The translations under genes were made by a program, and so were the position numbers. Below are positions 41,934 to 51,080 of a stretch of DNA of 64,000 nt, in pieces; the first letter of the stretch is position 1; each line of letters begins with the position of its first letter. Under the pieces are notes generated by a model. That model was given only the letters and a program-made list of their open reading frames with translations. It ran no database searches and was not told the origin of the DNA. This stretch comes from RGIG995 sp045543655 (GTDB taxonomy: Bacteria > Bacillota > Clostridia > Oscillospirales > UBA644): positions 1-64,000 of the forward strand of contig JAZPXN010000078.1 of NCBI GenBank assembly GCA_045543655.1, written 5' to 3'.

Positions 41934-43181
41934 TTACTCCTTTGGTTTTTTCTTTTTGAATTTTGACCCGATGCAATTTTTGATTTCGGCATACGTCCAC
42001 CTCTTTGACGGAGGATCACGATCCGTTTCGTCGTCCAGCGAAAGCCCCTTTTCATAGGTGCGGCGGGATACTTCCTTTCTGGTCAGCGTATAAAGCACGG
42101 CGCAGAGGGGGACGCTGAACAAAAATCCCAAAAACCCAAACAGGCCGCCGCCCAGGGTGATCGAGATCACGACCCAGAGAGCGGGAAGCCCCGTGGCTTC
42201 GCCGGAAATGCGAGGATCGATGAGGTTGCTGTCTACCTGCTGAAGCACGATAACGAAAATGATGAACCAGAAGCATTGTGCCGGATTGACCAACAAAAGA
42301 AGAAGTGCGGAGGGAATTGCGCCGATAAAGGGCCCAAGCATGGGGATGATATTGGTAACGCCGATGATGAAGCTGATCAGCGCCGCATACTCAAAGCCGA
42401 AGATCTTCATAAAGACGAAGCATATAATTCCCACGATAATGGAATCCAACACGCGGCCGGAAATGTATCCGGTAAAGGTTCTTGCAGTCAGTTTTGCTAC
42501 TTCCCGGATTTGATCCGCAATTTTGAGAGGGAAGAATGCATATACGAGTTTTTTGATCTGCCACTTCAGGTGATTACGGCTGAGCATGATATAAATGGAA
42601 ATGATGATGCTCAGTATCGCATTGGTAAGGCCTCCGGCAATGCTTTTCGTAATGTTAAAGATTTCCGGCAGACGGGTCACGACTATGTCGGTCACTTTAC
42701 TGATCAAGGCCGTGATCCACTGTCCCCATTCCGTGAAATCGAAGGGCTCTACGTTTGCCTTCAGTATCTCGTATTTTTCAATAAGGTCGTTGAGAACGTT
42801 TTCAATATTCTTAACGTAGGAATTTACGTTTGCAATAAGAGTAGATACGCTGGTTGTGATCTCGGGGATGACGGCGACGAGAAATACGGTGATGAAGGCC
42901 AGAACTACGATATAGGTCACTGCAACGGAGATGCCGGAAGCAATGCTGTTCTTGTGCCTTGATTTCCGAAATAGATGCAGGAAAAGCTTGCGGAACAAGG
43001 TGAAAGGTCTATCCAGTAACAGGGCGATCAGAATGCCCGCAATGACGGGGGATAGGATTGACGTCAGAAGTTTTATGCCGGAAACGATTGCATCAAACTT
43101 TATGACCGCAACTGCTAAGATTGCGGCAATGACGAGTATACAGATTATGCTTCGGAATAATTTCTTGTCCATGGGTTCCAT
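41934..43181 (-). CDS. AI-2E family transporter
   Basis: A 415-residue polytopic membrane protein. Two helices at the N-terminus (FRSIICILVIAAILAVAVIK), a long central soluble region, and the C-terminal helices with FIIGVTNIIPMLGPFIGAIP and SFVDP-like DSNLIDPRISGEATGLPALW are typical of the AI-2E/YhhT superfamily. Members include Na+(Li+)/H+ antiporters and autoinducer-2 exporters; the substrate here is unknown. The ATG at 43181 has no strong ribosome site, and the in-frame ATG at 43172 is equally plausible. It heads the operon with tsaE, tsaB, rpiB and upp. Confidence 0.88.
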   Translation of the reverse strand: MEPMDKKLFRSIICILVIAAILAVAVIKFDAIVSGIKLLTSILSPVIAGILIALLLDRPFTLFRKLFLHLFRKSRHKNSIASGISVAVTYIVVLAFITVFLVAVIPEITTSVSTLIANVNSYVKNIENVLNDLIEKYEILKANVEPFDFTEWGQWITALISKVTDIVVTRLPEIFNITKSIAGGLTNAILSIIISIYIMLSRNHLKWQIKKLVYAFFPLKIADQIREVAKLTARTFTGYISGRVLDSIIVGIICFVFMKIFGFEYAALISFIIGVTNIIPMLGPFIGAIPSALLLLLVNPAQCFWFIIFVIVLQQVDSNLIDPRISGEATGLPALWVVISITLGGGLFGFLGFLFSVPLCAVLYTLTRKEVSRRTYEKGLSLDDETDRDPPSKRWTYAEIKNCIGSKFKKKKPKE

Positions 43182-43200
43182 CCGTTCAGCGTTTTTTATT

Positions 43201-43229
43201 ATTATAGCATAATATGACTATAAAATCTA
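43201..43229 (-). promoter_or_regulatory. Promoter of the AI-2E-tsaE-tsaB-rpiB-upp operon
   Basis: On the minus strand TAGATT (43229-43224), 17 bases, TATAAT (43206-43201) with a TGC extended -10. The -35 is poor. It lies divergent to the metG promoter about 115 bases away. Confidence 0.6.
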
Positions 43230-43320
43230 TAGGTTTCAAAAAAAATTCGGAAAAAAACCGATTCTCGGAGATATCCCCGTCGGAATTCTCAAATAATTCG
43301 AAATCTTTTGCGAAAAAGGC

Positions 43321-43349
43321 TTGATTTTTTCCGGAAAATTTGCTATAAT
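43321..43349 (+). promoter_or_regulatory. Sigma-A promoter of metG
   Basis: TTGATT (43321-43326), 17 bases, TATAAT (43344-43349) with a TGC extended -10. The start near 43356 leaves a leader of about 50 bases before the metG ATG, too short for a T-box. Confidence 0.82.
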
Positions 43350-43406
43350 AGTTCTATTATATGTCCTCATGGACAAATTCGTGCCCATTTGCACAAGGAG
43401 GTTCCT

Positions 43407-45371
43407 ATGTCGAACAAGAAAAACACCTTTTACATCACCACCCCGATTTACTATACTTCGGGGCATCTTCACATCGGCAATTCTTATACCACCGTCGCCG
43501 CCGATACTATGGCTCGCTATAAGCGAATGTGCGGATATGATGTAATGATGCTTACCGGTACCGACGAGCACGGTCAGAAGGTGGAGCGCAAAGCGCAGGA
43601 GGCAGGGAAGACCCCCAAGGAATTTACCGACGAGATCGTTGCAGATATTAAAAATATCTGGGAAGTTCTCGGCATTGAATATGATAAATTTATCCGCACG
43701 TCTGACGATTATCACGTTGCCGCCGTGCAGAAAATCTATCAGAAGCTTTACGACAAGGGCGAGATTTACAAGAGTGAATACGAGGGGCATTATTGCTCCC
43801 CCTGCGAATCCTTCTGGACGGAATCTCAGCTGGTGGACGGCAAATGTCCCGATTGCGGCCGTCCCGTAGAGAAGGCCAAGGAAGAGAGTTATTTCTTCCG
43901 TCTTTCCAAATATCAGGATAAGCTTATTGATCTTTTGGAGAACAATCCTTCCATTCTTCAGCCCGAGGCCCGCGCCGCGGAAATGATCAACAATTTCCTT
44001 AAGCCCGGATTGAAGGACCTCTGCGTTTCCCGAACCACCCTGAAATGGGGCGTGGAGTTGCCCTTTGATCCCAAGCACGTTGCCTACGTTTGGGTGGACG
44101 CGCTTTCCAATTATATCAATGCGCTGGGCTATATGTCCGACGACGACAGCTTGATGAAAAAATACTGGCCTGCCGATATCCATCTCGTCGGGAAGGATAT
44201 CGTCCGGTTCCATACCGTGATCTGGTTTGCAATTCTTATGGCTCTGGACGTGGAACTGCCTAAGCAGGTCTACGGTCACGGTTGGTTGCAAATGAACGGG
44301 GATAAAGTTTCCAAGAGTAAGGCTTCCGGCTCCGCCTGTATCGTTGACCCCATTTTCCTTGCGGAACATTTCGGTCGGGATGCCGTCCGTTATTTCCTCC
44401 TGCGGGAAATGCCCTTCGGCTCGGACGGGGAATATACCTACGACGGCCTCATGAGCCGCATCAATTCCGATCTTGCCAACGATCTTGGCAATCTCGTGTC
44501 CCGCTCCACCGCCATGGCCGTCAAGTATTTTGATGGGAAAATCCCCTCAGATCGGGTTTGTGAGCCCGTAGACGAAGAGCTTCTTTCTCTTGCCCGCGCC
44601 ACCGCCGCCAATGCGAAGCCTTATATGGAGGCCATGTCCTTCTCCGTGGCTTTGACCGAGATTTTCAAACTGGTCTCCCGCGCCAATAAATATATCGACG
44701 AGACCGCTCCCTGGGCCCTCGCGAAGGATCCCGGGCAAAGTGCCCGTCTTGCTACGGTTCTTGCGAATCTTTTCGAAGCCATCCGTATTATTTCCAATCT
44801 TCTCATGCCTTTTATGCCCGACACCTGCGAAAAAATTCTTGCTTGCATCGGCGCCAAGGCCGTGGGTTGGGAGGAATGCGTGTCCCAAGGATGCCTGCCT
44901 TCCGAGATCAGCGTGACTGCTTGCGAGGCTCTGTTCCCCCGCATTGACATCAAGAAGGAAATGGCGGCTGTCGGTCTTGGAGAAGAAGCGCCCGCCCCCA
45001 AGCCCGCAAAAAAGGAGAAGAAGAAAAAGTCTTCCGATCCCGCCCCCGCGGAAGAGATTTCCTTTGACGAGTTCATGAAGGTCGATCTTTCCGTTGCAAA
45101 GATTCTGGAATGTGAAGCCGTGGAAAACAGCGAAAAGCTGCTGAAGCTGAAGGTTTCCTTCGGCAAGGAAGAGCGCCAGATCGTTTCCGGGATCGCCAAG
45201 GCCTATGCACCTGCCGACCTGATCGGTCATAACGTCGTAGTGGTCAAAAATCTGAAACCCGCCGTGATCTTTGGCTTGGAGAGCTTCGGCATGATTATCG
45301 CTTCCGGCCAGGGAGAGAATATCCGCGTGATGTTTGCAGACGATTCTGCTCCCGGTGACCGCGTACACTGA
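43407..45371 (+). CDS. metG: Methionyl-tRNA synthetase with C-terminal tRNA-binding domain
   Basis: A 654-residue class Ia enzyme. TPIYYTSGHLHIGNSYTT carries the HIGH motif, YCSPCE and CPDCGRP form a zinc knuckle, and DKVSKSKAS is the KMSKS motif. After a lysine/proline-rich linker (about residue 530-550) comes an EMAP-II-like tRNA-binding domain (LSVAKILECEAVENSEKLLK). It charges tRNA-Met. AAGGAGG lies 7 bases before ATG 43407; a longer in-frame reading begins upstream of the promoter. Confidence 0.97.
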   Translation: MSNKKNTFYITTPIYYTSGHLHIGNSYTTVAADTMARYKRMCGYDVMMLTGTDEHGQKVERKAQEAGKTPKEFTDEIVADIKNIWEVLGIEYDKFIRTSDDYHVAAVQKIYQKLYDKGEIYKSEYEGHYCSPCESFWTESQLVDGKCPDCGRPVEKAKEESYFFRLSKYQDKLIDLLENNPSILQPEARAAEMINNFLKPGLKDLCVSRTTLKWGVELPFDPKHVAYVWVDALSNYINALGYMSDDDSLMKKYWPADIHLVGKDIVRFHTVIWFAILMALDVELPKQVYGHGWLQMNGDKVSKSKASGSACIVDPIFLAEHFGRDAVRYFLLREMPFGSDGEYTYDGLMSRINSDLANDLGNLVSRSTAMAVKYFDGKIPSDRVCEPVDEELLSLARATAANAKPYMEAMSFSVALTEIFKLVSRANKYIDETAPWALAKDPGQSARLATVLANLFEAIRIISNLLMPFMPDTCEKILACIGAKAVGWEECVSQGCLPSEISVTACEALFPRIDIKKEMAAVGLGEEAPAPKPAKKEKKKKSSDPAPAEEISFDEFMKVDLSVAKILECEAVENSEKLLKLKVSFGKEERQIVSGIAKAYAPADLIGHNVVVVKNLKPAVIFGLESFGMIIASGQGENIRVMFADDSAPGDRVH

Positions 45372-45382
45372 TTCAAATTGAG

Positions 45383-45410
45383 AAGGACCCCTTGCGGGTC
45401 CTTCGTTTTT
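45383..45410 (+). terminator. Intrinsic terminator between metG and tatD
   Basis: An 8-bp stem AAGGACCC (45383-45390) with GGGTCCTT (45396-45403), loop CTTGC, then CGTTTTT. The tatD start codon is 10 bases further on. Confidence 0.92.
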
Positions 45411-45420
45411 GAGGTGCATT

Positions 45421-46188
45421 ATGTTATTTGATACCCATGCCCATTTGGATGATGAAGTCTTTGATCACGATCTTCCGTCGCTGATTCCTTCCCTTTCCGC
45501 TGCCGGCGTCGGAAGGGTTATCGTTCCCGGTTGCTCCGTTGCGTCCTCCGAAAAGGCGAAAAGGATTGCTGAAAATTACGATAGCGTTTATTTTGCCGCA
45601 GGGGTGCACCCCGGAAGTATACTTTCAATGGATTACGGCTCCATCGATCAACTTGCGGAATTGGCGACCCATCCGAAATGCGTCGCAATCGGTGAGATCG
45701 GTTTGGACTTTTATTGGGAGAAGGATCCCGTGGTGCGGGATACCCAACGGTATTGGTTTCGCCAGCAATTACATTTGGCTTACGAGCTGGGAAAACCGGT
45801 GATTATCCACGACAGGGAGGCTCATCAGGAGTGCTTTGACGCCGTTCGAGAGTCCGGAACAAGGGGTGTATTCCATTGTTATTCTTCCTCTGCGGAAATG
45901 GCGATCGAGTTGGTTAAAATCGGGTTCTATTGCTCCTTTACCGGCGTCATAACCTATCAGGGAGCAAAGAAGGCTCTGCGCGCGATTTCCGAAATGCCCC
46001 TGGAGCGGATTTTGATCGAGACCGATTCCCCCTATCTTGCTCCCGTACCCCATCAAAGGGAGCGGAACGATCCCCGAAACGTCCGTGCGGTTGCGGAAAA
46101 GATCTCCGAAGTTCGCAAAATACCCGTAGAAGAGGTTATTCGCATTACGACGGAAAACGCCGCCCGATTGTTCCACGTTGAATTGTGA
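45421..46188 (+). CDS. tatD: TatD-family deoxyribonuclease
   Basis: A 255-residue metal-dependent hydrolase. Ligands are visible as FDTHAHLDD, IGEIGLDFYW, VIIHDREAHQE, VFHCYSSS and ILIETDSPYLAP. TatD proteins are 3-prime exonucleases that process single-stranded DNA or damaged ends. GAGGTG lies directly before ATG 45421, which stands 10 bases after an intrinsic terminator, so expression may depend on read-through from metG. The radical SAM protein family often linked to tatD is 16 kb away here. Confidence 0.93.
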   Translation: MLFDTHAHLDDEVFDHDLPSLIPSLSAAGVGRVIVPGCSVASSEKAKRIAENYDSVYFAAGVHPGSILSMDYGSIDQLAELATHPKCVAIGEIGLDFYWEKDPVVRDTQRYWFRQQLHLAYELGKPVIIHDREAHQECFDAVRESGTRGVFHCYSSSAEMAIELVKIGFYCSFTGVITYQGAKKALRAISEMPLERILIETDSPYLAPVPHQRERNDPRNVRAVAEKISEVRKIPVEEVIRITTENAARLFHVEL

Positions 46189-46279
46189 CAAAAATGAAAC
46201 GGCACGGTTTCAAAAGGATGACAAGTCTCGAAAATAATCTTAATATTTGTCTTTTTTCCAACGTTTTTTCGTTTGCGAC

Positions 46280-46308
46280 TTGCAATTCTTATATCATTAT
46301 GGTATAAT
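46280..46308 (+). promoter_or_regulatory. Sigma-A promoter of the rimP-nusA-infB operon
   Basis: TTGCAA (46280-46285), 17 bases, TATAAT (46303-46308). The predicted start near 46315 coincides with the first base of a long hairpin. Confidence 0.78.
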
Positions 46309-46314
46309 AACCTA

Positions 46315-46342
46315 CGAAGAGCGGAATTTTTTCCGCTCTTCG
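46315..46342 (+). promoter_or_regulatory. Leader hairpin at the 5-prime end of the rimP-nusA-infB transcript
   Basis: A perfect 12-bp stem CGAAGAGCGGAA (46315-46326) with TTCCGCTCTTCG (46331-46342) and a TTTT loop, followed by AGTTTTGT. It begins where transcription is predicted to start and ends about 40 bases before rimP. It could stabilise the mRNA or act as a weak attenuator; the U tract is poor for a full terminator. Confidence 0.6.
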
Positions 46343-46381
46343 AGTTTTGTATAGACAAATTTTTGGGGAAAGGATGAGATT

Positions 46382-46837
46382 ATGGCGGTATCAGACGTTG
46401 TAAGAGCCCTGGTTTTGCCCATCACGGAAGCGTTGGGGTTGCTCCTTTGGGACGTTGAGTTTGTAAAAGAAGGTTCCGAGCATTTTCTGCGGATTTATAT
46501 CGATCGGGAGGACGGAGGAATCGGTATTGAGGATTGCGAAGCCGTTTCCCGGACGCTGGATCCGATCCTGGATGAGGCGGATCCTATTTCTCAGAGCTAT
46601 CACCTTGAGGTTTGTTCCGCCGGGTTGATCCGGGATCTGAAGACCACGGAACATATTCGCCGTTTTCTCGGTCTGGAAGCGGAGGTCCGGCTCTACAAAG
46701 GCGAGCAGGATCTTCCCAAAAAATTCCTTGCCCGGTTGGATAACGTCACCGACGACGTGCTGACGGTGACCGTAGCAGACGCTGCGTACGAAATCAACCG
46801 GAAATCAATTTCAAAAATCAAAATCGATCTTATATAA
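46382..46837 (+). CDS. rimP: Ribosome maturation factor RimP
   Basis: A 151-residue protein needed for 30S subunit assembly. Conserved segments are ITEALGLLLWDVEFVKEGSE, LRIYIDREDGGIGIEDCEAV, YHLEVCSAGLIRDLK and the C-terminal INRKSISKIKIDL. The usual SPG in EVSSPG-type motifs is CSAG here. It is the first gene of the translation operon, with GGGGAAAGGATGAG before the ATG. Confidence 0.94.
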   Translation: MAVSDVVRALVLPITEALGLLLWDVEFVKEGSEHFLRIYIDREDGGIGIEDCEAVSRTLDPILDEADPISQSYHLEVCSAGLIRDLKTTEHIRRFLGLEAEVRLYKGEQDLPKKFLARLDNVTDDVLTVTVADAAYEINRKSISKIKIDLI

Positions 46838-46856
46838 GCGGAGGTAATCAGGAAAA

Positions 46857-47888
46857 ATGAACGAAGAATTTTATAATGCACTCGCCCTGCTTCAGCAGGA
46901 AAAAGGCATTCCCCAGAAGTATATGCTGGAAAAAATCCGCGCAGCGATTGCGTCGGCGGTGAAGCGTGACCGTAGCGTCCCTGCCGAAAACGTGGACGTG
47001 GTCTTTGATGAAGAGAAGAAGACCATCAGCGTATTTATCAAACGGCTCGTGGTTGACAACGTGGAAGATCCCTCCATTGAGATTTCCGTGGAGGATGCTC
47101 AGGAGCTTTCTGCAAATTATCAACTCGGCGATTTCGTCCGGGAAGAGGTTGACCCCGCTACCGTTGGCCGTATTGCTGCAAAGGTCGGCAAAAACGTTAT
47201 CGTTCAGGGGATCAACGAAGCCGTAAACGGCTCTCTGATCAGCGAGTTCGAAGGCCAGAAGGGATCGATCGTTACCGGTACCGTGGATCGGGTAGACGAA
47301 TTCAACCGGGTCGTTTATCTGAACGTCAACGGCTATTCTCTTCCCCTGAACCTGAAGGATCAGATCCCCGGCGAAACGTTCCGGGATGGAGATCACGTTA
47401 AGGTCTGCGTTTCCGATATCCGCCGTAACGCCAAAGCACAGGAGATCGTTCTTTCCCGTACCAATGCGGAATTCCTGCGCCGGCTGTTCCAGGTGGAAAT
47501 TCCCGAGGTGGCCGACGGCACCGTCCGCGTTATGGCCATTGCCCGGGAGGCCGGCTCCCGCTCTAAGGTTGCCGTCTGGTCCAAGAATCCCGACGTGGAT
47601 CCCGTGGGGGCCTGCATCGGACCGAAGCAGATGCGCATCAATTCCATTCTTTCCGAGCTCAACGGGGAGCGTATTGATTTGATCAAATATAGCCCCGAGC
47701 CGGAAGAATTTATCGTCTCCTCTCTGTCTCCCGCCTCCGTGCGGATCGTTGAAATCAATAAGGAAGACCGTACTTGCCGCGTGGCAGTTGCCGCCGATCA
47801 GCTTTCTCTTGCGATCGGTAAGACCGGGCAGAACGTCCGTCTCGCCGCAGGTCTGACGAATTATCATATTGATATCGTGGCGGAATAA
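46857..47888 (+). CDS. nusA: Transcription termination/antitermination factor NusA
   Basis: A 343-residue protein with an N-terminal RNA-polymerase-binding domain (1-125), an S1 domain (about 130-200; GSIVTGTVDRVDEFNRVVYL) and two KH domains (RVMAIAREAGSRSKVAVWSK; DPVGACIGPKQMRINSILSE; SLAIGKTGQNVRLAAGLTNY). It lacks the acidic C-terminal repeats of the longer E. coli protein, as is normal in Bacillota. It modulates pausing, termination and rRNA antitermination with NusB. Confidence 0.97.
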   Translation: MNEEFYNALALLQQEKGIPQKYMLEKIRAAIASAVKRDRSVPAENVDVVFDEEKKTISVFIKRLVVDNVEDPSIEISVEDAQELSANYQLGDFVREEVDPATVGRIAAKVGKNVIVQGINEAVNGSLISEFEGQKGSIVTGTVDRVDEFNRVVYLNVNGYSLPLNLKDQIPGETFRDGDHVKVCVSDIRRNAKAQEIVLSRTNAEFLRRLFQVEIPEVADGTVRVMAIAREAGSRSKVAVWSKNPDVDPVGACIGPKQMRINSILSELNGERIDLIKYSPEPEEFIVSSLSPASVRIVEINKEDRTCRVAVAADQLSLAIGKTGQNVRLAAGLTNYHIDIVAE

Positions 47889-47891
47889 ACT

Positions 47892-48179
47892 ATGAAGAAA
47901 AGTATCCGGCATAAAGGAGCGAAGATCCGCATGTGTGCCGCGTGTGGATTGCGTGCCAGGAAGGACGAGGCCGATTACGTCCGGATCGTGCTTTCCAAGG
48001 ACGGTACGGTCTCCATCGACGGGGAAGGGATCCTGCCCGGCAGAGGCGCATACGTCTGCAGATCCGCAGATTGCGTCCGGAAGATCTGCAAGACCCGCCG
48101 CCTGTCCCATCTTCTTCGGGGCCCTGTTCCGGAGACTCTATACGAAGAACTCCGGAGGGAGGTCGGCATCGATGGATAA
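47892..48179 (+). CDS. rnpM: YlxR-family RNase P modulator RnpM
   Basis: A 95-residue basic protein of the YlxR/DUF448 family, with RMCAACGLRARKDEADYVRI and GRGAYVCRSADCVRKICKTR. Homologues bind the RNase P RNA and modulate its activity. It starts 3 bases after nusA and its stop codon overlaps the start of the L7Ae-like gene by 8 bases, the fixed order nusA-rnpM-L7Ae-infB. Confidence 0.93.
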   Translation: MKKSIRHKGAKIRMCAACGLRARKDEADYVRIVLSKDGTVSIDGEGILPGRGAYVCRSADCVRKICKTRRLSHLLRGPVPETLYEELRREVGIDG

Positions 48180-48474
48180 CCATTTCCTTTCGACTTTGGG
48201 CCTTGCCCGTCGGGCGGGGAAGCTTCTGCTCGGCGTAGATTCCGTCCGGGAATACCGTAAGTCCGCAGCGCTTCTGATCTACGCGTCAGATGCGTCTCCC
48301 CGTGTGGAGAGGGTCCTTGCGGATCGGAAGGATCCCGCCATCCGGCCGGAACTTACCAAAAAAGAGCTTGGCAGCGCCGTTGGGTGCAAAGAGGCCGCCG
48401 TCATTGCGGTCATCGATGCCGGTTTTGCCGGTATTATTCGGAAAAAATTCGAATCGCAGGAGGATAACGCATGA
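48172..48474 (+). CDS. L7Ae/YlxQ-family ribosomal-type RNA-binding protein
   Basis: A 100-residue protein of the L7Ae/L30e fold, with LGLARRAGKLLLGVDSVREY and a conserved C-terminal LGSAVGCKEAAVIAVIDAGF. Such proteins bind kink-turn RNA; the bacterial YlxQ role is not settled. ATG 48172 is set by AGGGAGGT 8 bases upstream; the longer reading in the same frame shadows rnpM. Its stop codon overlaps the infB start codon (ATGA). Confidence 0.92.
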   Translation: MDNHFLSTLGLARRAGKLLLGVDSVREYRKSAALLIYASDASPRVERVLADRKDPAIRPELTKKELGSAVGCKEAAVIAVIDAGFAGIIRKKFESQEDNA

Positions 48475-51056
48475 GTATGCAGAAATACCGTGTCCGTGAA
48501 ATCGCAAAAGATTTCAATTTGAAACCTCAGGATATTACGTCCTTGTTGGAGGCTCGTTTCGGTGAGGCTCCCGCCAATCAGCAGGCGGTTCTGAACGCCG
48601 ATCAGCTGAATTATTTGTTCGATTATTTTATTCAGAAGAATCAGATCGCTTCCCTTGCTTTCTATTTCCAGGCTTATCAGGGGCAGGAGCCCTACGCCGT
48701 CAAAAAGCGTCGCGCTATGAAGGAAAAAGAGGAAAAGGAAGCGGAAGAGCGCCGCAAGGCGGAAGAGGCTGCCGCTGCGGAAGCTGCCCGCAAGGCAGAA
48801 GAAGCTGCCCGTAAAAAGGCAGAAGCCGAAGCCGCGCGGAAGAAGGCAGAGGAAGCGGAAAAGAAGGCTGCCGAAGAGGCCCGGAAGGCGGAAGAAGCCG
48901 CCAAGAAGGCCGCCGAGGACGAAGCGAAGAAAACCGCGGAAGCCGCCCGTAAGCAGCAGGCGAAGAAGCCCGCCGCCAAGCGTGACAACTTGAAGCGCGT
49001 GGAATTCCCTGCAAAACAGGATCAGGGACAGGGCAGCGTCAATATCGTTTCCGGAGAGGATAACCGCGCCGGATACGGCCGTGACGTGATGGTCGTCGAT
49101 ACCCGTAACGCCGCCGATTTTAACCAGGCTAAATACGACTCCCGCCTCGACGATATCGTCGGAAATAAGGGGAACCGGGATTACGGCAAGAGCAAGCAGA
49201 AGATCAACAAAAAGAACAACAAAAAGCAGAACTTCCGGAGCAAGAAGGAAGACGAACAGGCTAAACTGAAGCGTATGGAACAGTATGAAAAAGATAAGAA
49301 GAAGCATCTGAGCAACGTGGTTCTTCCCGAAAGCCTCTCGGTTTCCGAGCTCTCCGCAAAGCTACGCACCACCAACGTGGAAGTGGTGAAAAAGCTGATG
49401 GAGCTTGGCATTATGGCCAGTGCCTCCCAGATTATTGATTACGATACTGCCGCACTCGTTGCGGAAGAATTGGGGGCGAAGGTCTCCAAGGAGGTTGTCG
49501 TTACCATCGAAGAGCAACTTTTCAACGATCACGAAGACGAAGAATCCGAATTGGAAACCCGTCCTCCCGTCGTCGTCGTTATGGGCCACGTTGACCACGG
49601 TAAGACGTCCCTGCTCGATGCGATCCGCAATACCAACGTTACCGCCGGCGAAGCCGGTGGGATTACCCAGCACATCGGCGCTTACAGCATCCACGTCAAC
49701 GATCACGACATCACCTTCCTCGATACCCCCGGTCACGCCGCATTTACCGCCATGCGTGCCCGCGGTGCGCAGGTTACCGACGTTGCGATCATCGTCGTTG
49801 CCGCCGACGACGGTATTATGCCTCAGACCGTAGAAGCAATCAACCATGCGAAAGCGGCAAACGTTCCCATCATCGTTGCCGTAAATAAAATGGATAAACC
49901 CACGGCAAACTATGATCGGGTGCTTCAGGCTTTGACTGAGCATGAGCTGGTTCCCGAAGAATGGGGCGGCGACACGATCTGCGTCCCCGTTTCCGCTGCA
50001 AAGCACGAGGGGATCGATCAATTGCTGGAAATGATTCTTCTGGTCTCCGAGGTTGCCGATCTTAAGGCAAATCCCAACCGGGAAGCCAAGGGTACGGTCG
50101 TGGAAGCTAAGCTGGATAAGGGGCGCGGTCCCGTTGCCTCCGTTCTGATTACCAACGGTACGCTCCACTCCGGTGACGTTCTTGTTGCCGGCGCTTCCGT
50201 CGGCCGCGTCCGCGTGATGACGAACGATAAGGGAATGCGTATCAAGGAAGCAGGTCCCTCCACCCCCGTCGAAATCATTGGTCTCTCCGACGTTCCCGCC
50301 GCAGGGGATCAGTTCGAGGTCGTTAAGGATGAAAAGATGGCCCGAGAACTGGTAGAAAAGCGTAAGTTCGAGCAGAAGCAGGAGACCTTCCAGGATCGTG
50401 CGAAGGTATCCCTCGACGAACTGTTCTCCCAGATCCAGACCGGAGATGTGAAGACGCTGAATCTCATCGTCAAGGCCGATGTTCAGGGGTCCGTGGAAGC
50501 CGTCCGCTCTTCTTTGCTGAAGCTGTCCAACGACGAAGTAAAGGTAAAGGTGATTCACAACGCCGTTGGCGCCATTACCGAATCCGACGTTATGCTGGCG
50601 CAAGCCTCCAACGCTATTATCATCGGCTTTAACGTTCGCCCCGACGGGAACGTTCGTGCCCAGGCCGAAAAGGACAAAGTTGATATTCGTCTCTACCGTA
50701 TCATCTACGATTGCATTGAGGAAATGGAAGCCGCCCTCAAGGGGATGCTGGCGCCCAAATTCACCGAAAACGTGCTTGGTCATGCGGAGGTCCGTCAGAC
50801 CTTCCGTGTCTCCGGTGTCGGTACTATTTGCGGTTGTTACGTGAAAGACGGTAAGATCGTCCGTTCCGCCCAGGTCCGCCTGGTACGCGACGGTATCGTA
50901 GTGTACGAGGGCAAGATCGACTCGCTGAAGCGCTTCAAGGATGACGCCAAGGAAGTTGCCGAAGGCTTTGAATGCGGTATCGGTCTTGATAAGTTCAACG
51001 ACGTCAAGGAAGGCGACGTGATCGAAGCCTACCTGATGGAAGAAATCAAGGATTAA
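48471..51056 (+). CDS. infB: Translation initiation factor IF-2
   Basis: An 861-residue GTPase that places initiator tRNA on the 30S subunit. The N-terminal winged-helix-like module is followed by a long Ala/Lys/Glu-rich segment (about residues 78-165, EEAARKKAEAEAARKKAEEA type). The G domain has VVMGHVDHGKTS near residue 370, DTPGHAAF and NKMDKP; domains II-IV follow. ATG 48471 overlaps the previous stop codon, and the in-frame ATG 48477 is a second candidate two codons in. Confidence 0.97.
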   Translation: MSMQKYRVREIAKDFNLKPQDITSLLEARFGEAPANQQAVLNADQLNYLFDYFIQKNQIASLAFYFQAYQGQEPYAVKKRRAMKEKEEKEAEERRKAEEAAAAEAARKAEEAARKKAEAEAARKKAEEAEKKAAEEARKAEEAAKKAAEDEAKKTAEAARKQQAKKPAAKRDNLKRVEFPAKQDQGQGSVNIVSGEDNRAGYGRDVMVVDTRNAADFNQAKYDSRLDDIVGNKGNRDYGKSKQKINKKNNKKQNFRSKKEDEQAKLKRMEQYEKDKKKHLSNVVLPESLSVSELSAKLRTTNVEVVKKLMELGIMASASQIIDYDTAALVAEELGAKVSKEVVVTIEEQLFNDHEDEESELETRPPVVVVMGHVDHGKTSLLDAIRNTNVTAGEAGGITQHIGAYSIHVNDHDITFLDTPGHAAFTAMRARGAQVTDVAIIVVAADDGIMPQTVEAINHAKAANVPIIVAVNKMDKPTANYDRVLQALTEHELVPEEWGGDTICVPVSAAKHEGIDQLLEMILLVSEVADLKANPNREAKGTVVEAKLDKGRGPVASVLITNGTLHSGDVLVAGASVGRVRVMTNDKGMRIKEAGPSTPVEIIGLSDVPAAGDQFEVVKDEKMARELVEKRKFEQKQETFQDRAKVSLDELFSQIQTGDVKTLNLIVKADVQGSVEAVRSSLLKLSNDEVKVKVIHNAVGAITESDVMLAQASNAIIIGFNVRPDGNVRAQAEKDKVDIRLYRIIYDCIEEMEAALKGMLAPKFTENVLGHAEVRQTFRVSGVGTICGCYVKDGKIVRSAQVRLVRDGIVVYEGKIDSLKRFKDDAKEVAEGFECGIGLDKFNDVKEGDVIEAYLMEEIKD

Positions 51057-51080
51057 CCGATTTTATCGGAAAGGATAGTT

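Noticed and set aside
43182..43406. Riboswitch or T-box between the divergent AI-2E and metG genes
   Set aside because: After placing the two promoters only about 50 bases of metG leader remain, and no conserved specifier or T-box sequence was found.
49362..50783. Long minus-strand open frame across infB, and similar ones across ispH-rpsA, egsA and nusA
   Set aside because: All are antisense shadows of genes with clear family motifs and are rich in residues expected from reversed codons.
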